From: Variovorax sp. UMC13
GTDB taxonomy: Bacteria > Pseudomonadota > Gammaproteobacteria > Burkholderiales > Burkholderiaceae_C
Assembly (NCBI RefSeq): GCF_014170375.1
Contig: NZ_LZZW01000042.1
Coordinates: forward strand, 1-64,000
Length of the DNA: 64,000 nucleotides
Reading direction: 5' to 3'
Shown: in pieces, positions 51,928-60,762 of the stretch
Layout: the number at the start of each line of letters is the position of its first letter
How positions within the stretch are numbered: position 1 is the stretch's first letter
Position numbers and translations under genes: made by a program
The notes under the pieces: generated by a model
The model's database searches: none
What the model saw: only the letters and a program-made list of their open reading frames with translations
Told to the model about the DNA's origin: nothing

Positions 51928-53640
51928 ATGACAGCTTCGCCCCTCCACTTCTGCACGGTCGCGCCAGGCGACGCCCGCTTCCCGCTCGGCATCGCGGGCA
52001 GCATCCTCGATTCGGCACTGGCCGAGGGGATCGCCGTGCCTTTTTCCTGCAAGCGCGGTGAATGCGGCTCCTGCCGGGCGCAGGTGCTCGACGGCCGCTT
52101 CGAACGCATCTCTGCGCCGTCCGAAGCCGCCTATCAGGTGGCGGACGATGAGCTGCTGATGTGCCAGTGCCGCGCGACCAGCGACTTGCGCTTGCGCTTT
52201 CCGCATTGGCAAGCGCCCGCCGGTCCGGCCGCGCGCTACGCCGCGAAGATCGTCGCACTGGATGCCGTGACATCCAGCGTGACACGCCTGGTGGTCGAGC
52301 TCCAGAGCGCCCAGCGTTTCGAATGCCTGCCGGGGCAGCATGCGCAACTGTTGCTGGACAACGGGGAGCGCCGCAGCTTTTCCATCGCCAACCTGCCGGA
52401 GCGGACTGGCGAAGCCAACCAGCTGGAATTTCATATCCGACGGGTTCCGGGGGGCGCGTTCACCGATCACAGGCTCGCCGCACTGCAACCCGGCGACCTG
52501 CTGGAGCTCGACGGTCCTCACGGCGCCTGCACCTGGCAAGCGCCCCCCGAGGCGGCCGATCGGCTGGTGCTGCTGGCCACGGGCACCGGTTTCGCGGGCG
52601 TCAGCGCGATCCTGCAGACGGCACTGGCCAGCGGCGTCTTTCGCAGGATCGACCTGTACTGGGGCGGCCGCGCGGGCGACTGCTACGCAGCCAGCCTGCT
52701 CGACCAACTCGCGGAGGCGCATGGGTGCTTCCACTGGATGCCCGTGGTGTCTTCGACGCACGGTGATTCGCTGCATGTCCAGGACGCGGCATTGGCCGCG
52801 GATCACGACTGGCAATGCACGATGGTCTATGCCTGCGGCAACCCCGCCATGGTGCGGGATGCGCGTGCCGCGTTGACGACCGCGGGTTTGCCGAAGGAAC
52901 GCTTCCAGTCGGAGGCCTTCCTGCCGACCGCGCCGGCGGAACAGCGCCAGGCGCCGTACATCGTTCGCCATCCCTGGGAGAAGGTGGGCGCTGCCTTTTC
53001 GCTCGACGGCATCCTGGACGCGCGCAGGCGCTCCATGGCCGCCGTGCCGCAGATCGCCGCTTTGATGGTGCCGGGCATGACCACCGGCGAAGCCATCGCC
53101 GTCGCGGACCGGCACCTGCGCGAAATGGGTGCGGCCTACAACTGGCATCCGACCTACGTGCGCTTCGGGCCCGATACCCAATGCACTTCACGCCAGCCCG
53201 TGGACCGGAACCGAAAGCTGCGGGCGGACGACCTGTTCACCATCGACCTCGGCCCCGTGTGGGACGGCTACGAGGGCGACTACGGCGACACCTTCGTGAT
53301 GGGGAGCGATCCCTACCATGAACGCTGCACGAGGGCGGCGCGAGACATCTTCGAACAGGCGCAGCGTGCATGGCGCGAAGGCATGAGCGGCAGCGCACTC
53401 TACGACTTCGCCGACGGACTGGCGCGCGCCCATGGCTGCGCGCTGGTGCACGAGACCGCGGGGCATCGCGTCGCCGATTTCCCTCATGCCCTCTATGGAA
53501 AACACCGCCTGGCCGAAGCCGATTTCGTGCCGGGTGACGGCATCTGGGTGCTGGAAGTCCAGGTGCGCGATCTGCAGCGGCCGATCGGTGCCTTCTTCGA
53601 GGACGTGCTGCTGCGAACGGCCGATGGCATGGCGTCCTGA
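51928..53640 (+). CDS. fusion: [2Fe-2S] ferredoxin + FNR-like reductase + M24 metallopeptidase-fold domain
   Basis: A 570-residue single polypeptide. Domain 1 (about 1-95) is a plant-type ferredoxin with C41, C46, C49 and C79 (CKRGECGSC ... MCQC). Domain 2 (about 100-335) is a flavin/NAD(P)-binding reductase: RRSFSIAN (FAD), LLATGTGFAG and VYACGNPAMV (nucleotide). Domain 3 (about 345-570) is a pita-bread (M24) fold with plausible metal ligands D440, D451, H513, E543 and E559; the D-D spacing of 11 and D-H spacing of 62 match methionine aminopeptidase. All three are in one open frame with no internal start. The electron-transfer module normally feeds an oxygenase or reductase, not an M24 hydrolase. 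It is divergent from a MocR regulator. Product function unknown. Confidence 0.88.
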   Translation: MTASPLHFCTVAPGDARFPLGIAGSILDSALAEGIAVPFSCKRGECGSCRAQVLDGRFERISAPSEAAYQVADDELLMCQCRATSDLRLRFPHWQAPAGPAARYAAKIVALDAVTSSVTRLVVELQSAQRFECLPGQHAQLLLDNGERRSFSIANLPERTGEANQLEFHIRRVPGGAFTDHRLAALQPGDLLELDGPHGACTWQAPPEAADRLVLLATGTGFAGVSAILQTALASGVFRRIDLYWGGRAGDCYAASLLDQLAEAHGCFHWMPVVSSTHGDSLHVQDAALAADHDWQCTMVYACGNPAMVRDARAALTTAGLPKERFQSEAFLPTAPAEQRQAPYIVRHPWEKVGAAFSLDGILDARRRSMAAVPQIAALMVPGMTTGEAIAVADRHLREMGAAYNWHPTYVRFGPDTQCTSRQPVDRNRKLRADDLFTIDLGPVWDGYEGDYGDTFVMGSDPYHERCTRAARDIFEQAQRAWREGMSGSALYDFADGLARAHGCALVHETAGHRVADFPHALYGKHRLAEADFVPGDGIWVLEVQVRDLQRPIGAFFEDVLLRTADGMAS

Positions 53641-53684
53641 GGGCAGGACGGGCCGGATGCGCAAGGCTCCGGACGCCTTCGACC

Positions 53685-54185
53685 TCAGGCGTGACTCAGC
53701 GGCAGCGCCGTCGTGTACTTGATCTGTTCCATCGCGAACATCGAGTTGACGTCCGCCAGCTTGGCGCCCTTGATGAGCATCTTGTAGACCCGGTCGTAGC
53801 CCTCGATGCTCGGCACCGACACCTTCATCAGGTAGTCGGTGCTGCCGGTCGTCCGGTAGAACTCCGTGACCTCCGGGATGGCGCTCACGAGGCGGTGGAA
53901 TTTCTCGTACCACTCGATGTCGTGCTGGTTCGTCTTGATCGAGATGAACACGGTCACGCCGACGTTCAACTGCTCGGGGTCGAGCAGCGCCACGCGCTTG
54001 CGGATGATGCCGCGCTTCTCCAGGTTCTGGATCCGCCGCCAGCACGGCGTGGTCGTCAGCCCCACACGCTCGGCGATGTCGTTGACCGCGGCCGTCGCGT
54101 CTTCCTGGAGGATGGCCAGGATTTCCCGATCGACGCGGTCCAGGCGCTCATGAGAAGAGGAGGAGGAAGAGGTGGTTTTGGGCAT
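53685..54185 (-). CDS. Lrp/AsnC-family transcriptional regulator
   Basis: A 166-residue Lrp-type regulator with an N-terminal HTH (AVNDIAERVGLTTTPCWRRI) and the C-terminal RAM/ASNC ligand-binding domain (GSTDYLMKVSVPSIEGYDRV). The long Ser-run at the N-terminus (TTSSSSSSHERL) is not conserved. TATGAT lies five bases upstream of the ATG, so the transcript may be leaderless. It is divergent from the PLP lyase gene and probably controls that catabolic cluster. Confidence 0.93.
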   Translation of the reverse strand: MPKTTSSSSSSHERLDRVDREILAILQEDATAAVNDIAERVGLTTTPCWRRIQNLEKRGIIRKRVALLDPEQLNVGVTVFISIKTNQHDIEWYEKFHRLVSAIPEVTEFYRTTGSTDYLMKVSVPSIEGYDRVYKMLIKGAKLADVNSMFAMEQIKYTTALPLSHA

Positions 54186-54342
54186 GGCGCATCATAGTGT
54201 TTGGCTCGATGCAAGAAAATGCTTGAAATGGCGATATGGGAGAAGATGGTTCTAGAGATCGGTCGTATCGAGCCAAAGTTCGCAATAATTTTCCTTCGTT
54301 AGAAGCATAGAATTTTTGCAACGAAACGCCGGATTTGCTCGC

Positions 54343-55578
54343 ATGATTGCTCCCGATCACCACACCCTGCCCGAACTGCACACCCAGCTGGCCCACCTCG
54401 GGCGCGCGCCCGCGGAGCACGCCGGGATGGTCAACGTCCCGGTGTACCGCGGCTCCACGATCCTGTCGGAAACGCTGGAGGAATGGGAGTCGCGCAAGAG
54501 CGAAGGCAACCCGATGGCCAGCTACGGGCGCTTCGGTTCGCCGCTGACCCGCGCGCTCGAATCCGCGGTCTGCGAACTCGAGGGCGGCTTCCGCTCGATC
54601 CTCTTCCCCTCGGGCCTGTCCGCCTGCACCCATGCGCTGCTCGGCCTGCTCGAAGGGGGCGACCATCTGCTGATGAGCGACAGCGTCTACGGCCCGACGC
54701 GCCTCTTCGCCGAGCAGGTGCTGCGCCGGCTCGGCATCCAGGTCGAGTACTTCAACCCGATGGAGGTGGCGGACATGGCGCGGCGCGTGCGGCCCAACAC
54801 CCGGGTCGTGTACCTCGAATCGCCGGGCTCGATGACCTTCGAGATGCAGGACATCCCCGCGCTGGCCGACATCGCCCACCGAGCCGGCGCGCTGGTGGTG
54901 CTCGACAACACCTGGGCCACGCCGCTGTTCTTCAAGCCCTTCGAGCACGGCGTCGACATCTCGGTGCACGCGGCGACCAAGTACATCGTGGGCCACTCGG
55001 ATGCGCTGCTGGGCGTGGCCACCGCCAACGAGCGCGCCTGGCCCGCGCTGCAGTCGAGCGCGCACCACTTCGGCGAGACCGCCGGGCCCGACGACATCTA
55101 CCTGGCCCTGCGCGGCCTGCGCACGCTGGCCGTGCGCATGCAGCGGCACTGGGAGAACGGCGTGCGCCTGGCCCAGAGCCTGCAGCGGCACGCCGCGGTG
55201 CAGCGCGTGATGCATCCCGCCTTGCCGAGCCATCCCGGCCATGCGCTCTGGAAGCGGGACTTCTCCGGCGCCAGCGGCCTGTTCGGCGTGGTGCTGCAGC
55301 CGATGACGCGGCCGCAGCTCTCGATGCTCTTCCAGCGGCTGCGGCTCTTCGGCATCGGCCTGTCCTGGGGCGGCTACGAGAGCCTGGCGCTGCTGGTGGA
55401 CCCCGCGCCGGCGCGGAGCTCGCTCGCGGCGCCCAGCGAGGGGCCGCTGCTGCGCATCCACGCCGGCCTGGAATGCGTCGAGGACCTGATCGCCGACATG
55501 GGCCAGGCGCTCGATGCCGCGCTGCAGGTGGGCACGGCGGGCGATCTTTCCCTGGCCGAAGAGGTGCTCCATGGCTAG
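54343..55578 (+). CDS. Cys/Met-metabolism PLP-dependent lyase (MetC-like)
   Basis: A 411-residue enzyme of the cystathionine beta-lyase/gamma-lyase family. The PLP lysine is Lys213 in SVHAATKYIVGHSDALLG; the motif SGLSACTHAL and DNTWATPLFFKP are family features. It is the first gene of a cluster controlled by the divergent Lrp-type regulator. Substrate may be a sulfur-containing or beta-substituted amino acid. The ATG at 54343 is preferred over an upstream TTG at 54316 because the N-terminus then matches the family. Confidence 0.9.
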   Translation: MIAPDHHTLPELHTQLAHLGRAPAEHAGMVNVPVYRGSTILSETLEEWESRKSEGNPMASYGRFGSPLTRALESAVCELEGGFRSILFPSGLSACTHALLGLLEGGDHLLMSDSVYGPTRLFAEQVLRRLGIQVEYFNPMEVADMARRVRPNTRVVYLESPGSMTFEMQDIPALADIAHRAGALVVLDNTWATPLFFKPFEHGVDISVHAATKYIVGHSDALLGVATANERAWPALQSSAHHFGETAGPDDIYLALRGLRTLAVRMQRHWENGVRLAQSLQRHAAVQRVMHPALPSHPGHALWKRDFSGASGLFGVVLQPMTRPQLSMLFQRLRLFGIGLSWGGYESLALLVDPAPARSSLAAPSEGPLLRIHAGLECVEDLIADMGQALDAALQVGTAGDLSLAEEVLHG

Positions 55579-56500
55579 GACCGCAGAACCGGCTGCGCTC
55601 GGACTCGACCACGTCGGCCTGGGCATCCGCGACCTGCTGCGCGCGAGCGCGGCCTTCGAGCGGATGGGCTTCCGGCTGTCGCCGCTGAGCCTGCATGCGG
55701 GCGCGCTGAGCCCGGGCGGGCCGGTCGTGCCCTGGGGATCGGGCAACCGCTGCGCGATGTTCCGCCAGGGCTACTTCGAGCTGCTGGGGCTGCTGGACCC
55801 AGCGCTGCCGAGCAACGTGAAGGCGATGGTGGAGCGCTACGAGGGGCTGCACATCGTTGCGCTCGACTGCGCCTCGGCCGACCAGGCCCATGCGGCCTAT
55901 GTGCAGGCCGGCGTGGCCGCCAACGCGCCCATCGCGCTGGAACGCGACGCCACCTTCGGCGCCCGCGACGAGCACACGCGGCGCGCGCGCTTTCGCAACG
56001 TCTACTTCGATCCGGCCGCGCATCCCGAGGCGCGCTTCATCGTGATCGAGCACGGCACGCGGGAGGTGCTCTGGCAGCCGCACCTGCTGGCGCATCCCAA
56101 CGGGGCCGAGGCGCTGGCAGCGGTGTACCTGGCCGTGGCCGATGTCGACGCGAGCGCCGCGCGCATGGCGCGGCTGCTCGGCCGCGCGCCCACCCCGGCC
56201 TTCGGTGGCCGGGGGCGGCGCTTCGCGCTGCGGCAGGGGACGCTGTGGCTCGCCGACGAAGCGACGCTGCGCGGCCTCTGCCCGGTGCTGGCCGAGGCGC
56301 CGGTGCAGCGCGTGGCCGCCGCGACCATCGCCGTGCAGTCGCTGCCGGCGCTGGCCGCCTACCTGGAAAGACAAGGCGTCCCCTTCGCCGAAGGGACGAC
56401 GCCGGACGACGGTGCCCGCTCGATCTGGGTCGGGCCCGTCGAGGCGCAGCACGCTGCGCTGGAGTTCGTGCAAACAAGTCAACAACGGAGTGCAACATGA
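55571..56500 (+). CDS. VOC/glyoxalase-like protein, two-domain
   Basis: A 309-residue vicinal-oxygen-chelate protein. The N-terminal unit begins GLDHVGLGIRDLLRASAAFE and continues with YFELLGLLDP; a second unit covers about residues 180-300 (VYLAVADVDASAARMARLLG). It belongs to the glyoxalase-like group (PF13468 type). Catalytic metal ligands cannot be assigned with certainty. It overlaps the lyase gene by eight bases and the next gene by four (ATGA), a single translation unit. Possible role in ring cleavage or isomerisation of an acyl intermediate. Confidence 0.8.
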   Translation: MARTAEPAALGLDHVGLGIRDLLRASAAFERMGFRLSPLSLHAGALSPGGPVVPWGSGNRCAMFRQGYFELLGLLDPALPSNVKAMVERYEGLHIVALDCASADQAHAAYVQAGVAANAPIALERDATFGARDEHTRRARFRNVYFDPAAHPEARFIVIEHGTREVLWQPHLLAHPNGAEALAAVYLAVADVDASAARMARLLGRAPTPAFGGRGRRFALRQGTLWLADEATLRGLCPVLAEAPVQRVAAATIAVQSLPALAAYLERQGVPFAEGTTPDDGARSIWVGPVEAQHAALEFVQTSQQRSAT

Positions 56501-57510
56501 GAGCAGCAGTCATCTATGAACACGGCGGACCCGGTACCGTCCGCTACGAAACGAACTTCGCGGATCCCGTGGCGCAGGCGGGCGAGGTCGTCCTCAAGGT
56601 CGGTGCTGCATCGCTGAACTACCACGACGTCTTCACCCGCAACGGCATGCCCGGCATCACCGTGCCCATGCCGATGATCATGGCCCTGGACCTGGCCGGC
56701 GAGATCGTCGAGGTCGGCCCCGGGGTCGAAGGCGGATGGAAGGTCGGCGACCGCGTGATGGTCGACCCCTCCGACCGCAAGACCTTCGGCGGCGTGATCG
56801 GCGAGGCGCGCCATGGCGGCCTGGCGGAGTACTGCGCGATCCCCGACCACCACCTGGTGCGGCTGCCCGACGACGTGAGCTTCGAGACCGCGGCCTGCCT
56901 GCCCGTGGCCTACGGCACCGCCTGGCGAATGATGGTGACCATCGGCAAGGTGCGCGCGGGCGAACGGGTGCTGGTGCTGGGCGCCTCGGGCGGCGTGGGG
57001 ACCTGCTGCGTGCAGCTGGCCAAGCTCGCGGGGGCCGAGGTCGTCGCCGCGGCCTCGAGCCCGGAGAAGCTGGCGCGCCTGAAGGCGCTCGGCGCGGACC
57101 ACCTCATCGACTACAAGCAGGAGGACTTCATGAAGTGGGTCTTCGGCACCTTCGGCAAGCCGCATCGCCGCCTCTACGAGAAGGGCATGGACGTGGTGGT
57201 GAACTTCACCGGTGGCGACACCTGGGTCAAGTCGCTGCGCACGCTGCACCGCGGCGGCCGCATCCTCACCTGCGGCGCGACCGCGGGCTACGACCCGAAG
57301 GAAGACCTGCGCTTCATCTGGAGCTACGAGCTGCAGGTGCTCGGCTCGAACGGCTGGGCGCGGGAGGACCTCACGAGCCTGCTGGACCTGGTGCGTTCGG
57401 GCAAGCTGCAGCCCGTCGTCGACCGGACCTATGCCCTCGACCAGGTCAACGAGGCCTTCCAGCACCTGGAAGACCGCAAGGTCTTCGGAAAGATCCTGGT
57501 GAAGCCATGA
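56497..57510 (+). CDS. MDR-family oxidoreductase (quinone-reductase-like)
   Basis: A 337-residue medium-chain dehydrogenase/reductase. The cofactor motif is GASGGVGTCCVQLAKLAGA, giving NADP binding. The classical catalytic zinc site of alcohol dehydrogenases (Cys, GHE) is not intact: NYHDVFTRNG and the loop ALDLAGEIVEVG occur instead, so it is more like the zinc-independent quinone reductase or enoyl reductase branch. It overlaps the VOC gene and the thioesterase gene by four bases each (ATGA), so it forms part of the lyase-VOC-MDR-thioesterase translation unit. Confidence 0.9.
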   Translation: MRAAVIYEHGGPGTVRYETNFADPVAQAGEVVLKVGAASLNYHDVFTRNGMPGITVPMPMIMALDLAGEIVEVGPGVEGGWKVGDRVMVDPSDRKTFGGVIGEARHGGLAEYCAIPDHHLVRLPDDVSFETAACLPVAYGTAWRMMVTIGKVRAGERVLVLGASGGVGTCCVQLAKLAGAEVVAAASSPEKLARLKALGADHLIDYKQEDFMKWVFGTFGKPHRRLYEKGMDVVVNFTGGDTWVKSLRTLHRGGRILTCGATAGYDPKEDLRFIWSYELQVLGSNGWAREDLTSLLDLVRSGKLQPVVDRTYALDQVNEAFQHLEDRKVFGKILVKP

Positions 57511-57941
57511 GCGACGACGTCACCAGGCGCCTCGGCCAGCCCGAGCTCGAAGCCATCTTCGAGCGTTCGCCCTTCATGCGCTTCATGGGCCTGGAGGTGC
57601 TGCGCGTCGACCATGCGCAGTCGACACTGGCCGTGCGCATGCCGATCCGGCCCGAGTTCGAGCGCGGGCGCGCCGGCTCCCAGCAGTTCCACGGCGGCGC
57701 CATCGCCTCGCTGATCGACGTGGTGGGCGATTTCGCGATCGGCATGATGGTCGGCGGCGGCGTGCCGACGATGAACCTGCGCATCGACTACCTCCGGCCC
57801 GGCGTCGGTGCCTACCTGGACGGCACGGCGACGGTGCGCCGGACGGGCCGAACCTCGGCCGTGGTCGACATCGAGATCGCCGGGGCCGACGGCAAGCTGG
57901 TCGCGCTGGGCCGCGGCACCTACGTGCCGATCACCGGCTGA
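57507..57941 (+). CDS. PaaI-type hotdog thioesterase
   Basis: A 144-residue acyl-CoA thioesterase of the 4HBT/PaaI fold. The conserved HGG motif (FHGGAIASLIDVVGDFAIG) with the Asp of the catalytic loop is intact. Small acyl- or aryl-CoA esters are likely substrates. It is translationally coupled to the MDR oxidoreductase gene by an ATGA overlap and is the last gene of the plus-strand set before a convergent hydrolase gene. Confidence 0.92.
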   Translation: MSDDVTRRLGQPELEAIFERSPFMRFMGLEVLRVDHAQSTLAVRMPIRPEFERGRAGSQQFHGGAIASLIDVVGDFAIGMMVGGGVPTMNLRIDYLRPGVGAYLDGTATVRRTGRTSAVVDIEIAGADGKLVALGRGTYVPITG

Positions 57942-57991
57942 GGAGGAGGCCCCCGATGCGCGCGTCCATGCGATGGGAGCCTTGCGCGGCC

Positions 57992-59104
57992 TCAGCCGGC
58001 CTGCGCGACGCCCGCGAGGGCGCGGTCGATGATGTCCTCGGACTGGGCCAGCACGCCGGCGCGCCAGTCGGGCGCGGCGGGATAGAAGGCCTCGCGGATG
58101 TCCTGCATCAGGCGTGCGCGCAGCGCGCGTCCGGCCTCGGTCCGGTCGTCGGCGTGCCGGGTGGCCCACAGCCATCGGGCGGCCATCGATGCGCGCTGCA
58201 TCTGCGGCCGGGGCAGGGTGCCGAACTCGACCACCACCGCGGTCGTGCGCCGCGCCGGCAGCAGGGCCACGAAGGCGTCGACCAGCAGGCCCTGGTAGTT
58301 CGCGACCGCCTTGTGCGTCACGCCCTCGCGGTTGACCGCGCGCTCGCCCCACCAGCGGCGCGCGCGCTCGTAGGGTGCCGAGCCCGGCGCATGGAAGCAC
58401 AGGAAGACGTGGCCGCGCTCGGGACCGATGCCGGTGTGGAAGTCGATGAAGGCAGCCGATTCCGCCACCTGCAGATGGTCGGCCACGGCCTGCCTGAAGG
58501 CCTTGTTGGACCATTGTTCGCGCGCGCCGCCATAGAAGATGCCGTCGTCATGCGTGTACTGGCCGCCGTTGAAGGCATCGGAATAGCGCTGTTCGCCGAC
58601 CGCTTCGCGCAGGGCGGAAAGCCGCTCGAAGAGGCGCGGGACTTCGTCTTCGTCCCAGTCCGCCTGATCGATCAGCGCATGCACCTGCGCGTAGCCCGGA
58701 TTGGCGGGCAGCGGCCGGCCGAAGTCGACGAAGTTCCGGTTGAGGTCGACGTTCTCCTCGGTGAAGCGCAGCGCATGGGCGAAGCCCCAGGGGTTGTGCG
58801 CATGGAAGAACAGCACGGCCGTGTCGGCGGGCAGGTGGCCCGGCCGGAAGCGGCGCAGCCAGTGCGTCTGCGCCGCGGAGCCGGAGTAGCCCTCGATGCC
58901 ATGGGTGCCGCAGCCCACGGCGAGCACATGCCGCGCATCGGCCGGCCCGAGGCGCGCGACGTCGAGGCACAGCGCCTCGCCCGCCGGACCCACCTGCGCG
59001 GGATGGCGGTATTCGGTCAGGGCCGCGCCCGCCGCGCGCGCCGCCTCCAGGAACTTCGACCGCGCCTCGGCGTAGGTCTCGGAAAACACGGAAAGACTGT
59101 TCAT
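57992..59104 (-). CDS. DUF2817/M14-like zinc hydrolase
   Basis: A 370-residue protein of the DUF2817 family, related to M14 zinc carboxypeptidases. Zinc motif candidates are GTHGIEGYSGS (His, Glu), the block NVDLNRNFVDFG, and FIDFHTGIG (His), with a Glu in VVVEFGT. It contains DLNRNF typical of the carboxypeptidase fold. Expected substrates are peptides or amide conjugates. It is divergent from the acyl-CoA ligase gene and convergent with the thioesterase gene. Confidence 0.85.
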   Translation of the reverse strand: MNSLSVFSETYAEARSKFLEAARAAGAALTEYRHPAQVGPAGEALCLDVARLGPADARHVLAVGCGTHGIEGYSGSAAQTHWLRRFRPGHLPADTAVLFFHAHNPWGFAHALRFTEENVDLNRNFVDFGRPLPANPGYAQVHALIDQADWDEDEVPRLFERLSALREAVGEQRYSDAFNGGQYTHDDGIFYGGAREQWSNKAFRQAVADHLQVAESAAFIDFHTGIGPERGHVFLCFHAPGSAPYERARRWWGERAVNREGVTHKAVANYQGLLVDAFVALLPARRTTAVVVEFGTLPRPQMQRASMAARWLWATRHADDRTEAGRALRARLMQDIREAFYPAAPDWRAGVLAQSEDIIDRALAGVAQAG

Positions 59105-59206
59105 GCTTCAACTTTGCATCGTTTTGAAATGAGCTTCCATGCTATTGAAATTCATTGAAAAATAATTCCAATTTCTATTGCTTTCTATTGGGAAAAAGAA
59201 AACCTC

Positions 59207-60700
59207 ATGTGGAAAAACCTCGGTGACTTGATAGACCATTCCAAGGCCGGCGAAGCCATCGCCCTGGTGGACTGCGGACGCGGCGACGTGCCGATGCACT
59301 ACAGCTACGCGCAGCTCGATGCGCGCATCCGCGCCTGCGCGCGGGGCCTGTTGCGTTCGGGCCTGAAGGCCGGCGACGCGGTCGCGATCCTGAGCATGAA
59401 CCGGCTCGAGTTCATCGTCGCCTACCTGGCGACGCTGCAGGCGGGCCTGGTGACGGTGCCGGTCAACCACAAGCTCGCCCGGGAGTCGGTCGAATTCATC
59501 CTGCGGGACTGCAACGCGTCGATGGCCTTCGTCGACGCGGCCCGCAAGCCGCTGGTGCCGCCCGGGATGCGCACCGTGTGTTTCGACGACGAAAGCTGGG
59601 TCGACTTCCAGGACGCGGGCCGCTTCGAGCCGGCCGCCGTCGATCCTTCCGACTGCGCCATGATCCTCTACACCTCCGGCTCCACCGGCCGACCCAAGGG
59701 CGTGAAGCTGTCGCATGGCGGGCAACTCTGGTCGGTGAAGTCCCGCTTCCGCACCCGCGCCTCGTACGAGACCGAGTGCTTCCTCGTCGCGGCGCCGCTG
59801 TTCCACATGAACGCGCTCACCAACTGCAAGTTCGCGCTGGCCGGGCATGCGCGCATCGTGCTGATGCCGCAGTTCGAGGTGCTGAAGTTCATCGACGCCA
59901 TCGAGCGCCACGGCGTGACCTGGGTGACCTCGGTGCCGACCATGATGGCGATGGTGGTGCGCGAGCAGGCGGCGCTGTCGAAGATCGACACCACGCGCGT
60001 GCGCTTCATCCGCCTGGGTTCCGCCCCGGCGACCGGGCAGCTCTACGAGGCGCTGTCCAGTGCCTTTCCCGCGGCCACGATCGCCGGCGGCTACGGCACG
60101 ACCGAGGCCGGCCCGATCGTCTTCGGTCCCACCGAGGGGCGCGCGCTGCCACCGAACGGCGGCCTGGGCTGGCCCCTGCCGGACGTCGAGGTCCGCCTGG
60201 TCGATCGCGCGGGCCGCGAGGCCGACGAAGGCGAACTCTGGATGCGCACGCCGGCCAACCTGCTGGGCTATCTGAACCTGCCCGAGCAGACCGCGAAGGT
60301 GCTCACGCCCGATGGCTGGTACATCTCCGGCGACATCTTCCGCCGCGACGCCACGGGCTGCTATCACTTCGTGGGCCGCGCGGACGACATGTTCAATTGC
60401 GGCGGCGAGAACATCTACCCGGGCGAGGTCGAGCAGGTCATCGAGAAGATGCCCGAGATCCTGCAGGCTTGCGTCGTGCCGGTGGCGGACGAGATCAAGG
60501 GCCAGAAGCCGGTCGCCTTCGTGGTCGTGCGTTCGGGCATGCGCACCGACGAGAACGCGGTCAAGCAGTTCGTGCTGGCCAACGCACCCGCCTACCAGCA
60601 TCCGCGGCGCGTGGTCTTCGTCGACGCACTGCCGCTGGCCGCCACCAACAAGGTCGACCGGCGCCAGCTCATGCAGCGCGCGGCCGCGCTCGCGGCCTGA
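59207..60700 (+). CDS. AMP-dependent acyl-CoA synthetase/ligase
   Basis: A 497-residue ANL-superfamily enzyme that activates a carboxylate with ATP and CoA. The AMP-binding motif LYTSGSTGRPKGVKLS, the block GGYGTTEAGPIVFG and the hinge region GWYISGDIF are intact, with the C-terminal lysine in a position expected for catalysis (KVDRRQL region). Length and features suit benzoate- or medium-chain-type acyl-CoA ligases. A Bug receptor gene follows, which suggests the substrate carboxylate is imported by a TTT transporter. Confidence 0.93.
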   Translation: MWKNLGDLIDHSKAGEAIALVDCGRGDVPMHYSYAQLDARIRACARGLLRSGLKAGDAVAILSMNRLEFIVAYLATLQAGLVTVPVNHKLARESVEFILRDCNASMAFVDAARKPLVPPGMRTVCFDDESWVDFQDAGRFEPAAVDPSDCAMILYTSGSTGRPKGVKLSHGGQLWSVKSRFRTRASYETECFLVAAPLFHMNALTNCKFALAGHARIVLMPQFEVLKFIDAIERHGVTWVTSVPTMMAMVVREQAALSKIDTTRVRFIRLGSAPATGQLYEALSSAFPAATIAGGYGTTEAGPIVFGPTEGRALPPNGGLGWPLPDVEVRLVDRAGREADEGELWMRTPANLLGYLNLPEQTAKVLTPDGWYISGDIFRRDATGCYHFVGRADDMFNCGGENIYPGEVEQVIEKMPEILQACVVPVADEIKGQKPVAFVVVRSGMRTDENAVKQFVLANAPAYQHPRRVVFVDALPLAATNKVDRRQLMQRAAALAA

Positions 60701-60762
60701 AGGCCGCCGCTTCCTTCCGTCCTTCCGTCCTTCCTTTCTTCTCCGTCACTTCCGAGGCTCAC

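Noticed and set aside
56497..57510. Zinc-dependent alcohol dehydrogenase
   Set aside because: The catalytic zinc ligands (Cys and the GHE motif) are not present, so it is called a zinc-independent MDR oxidoreductase instead.
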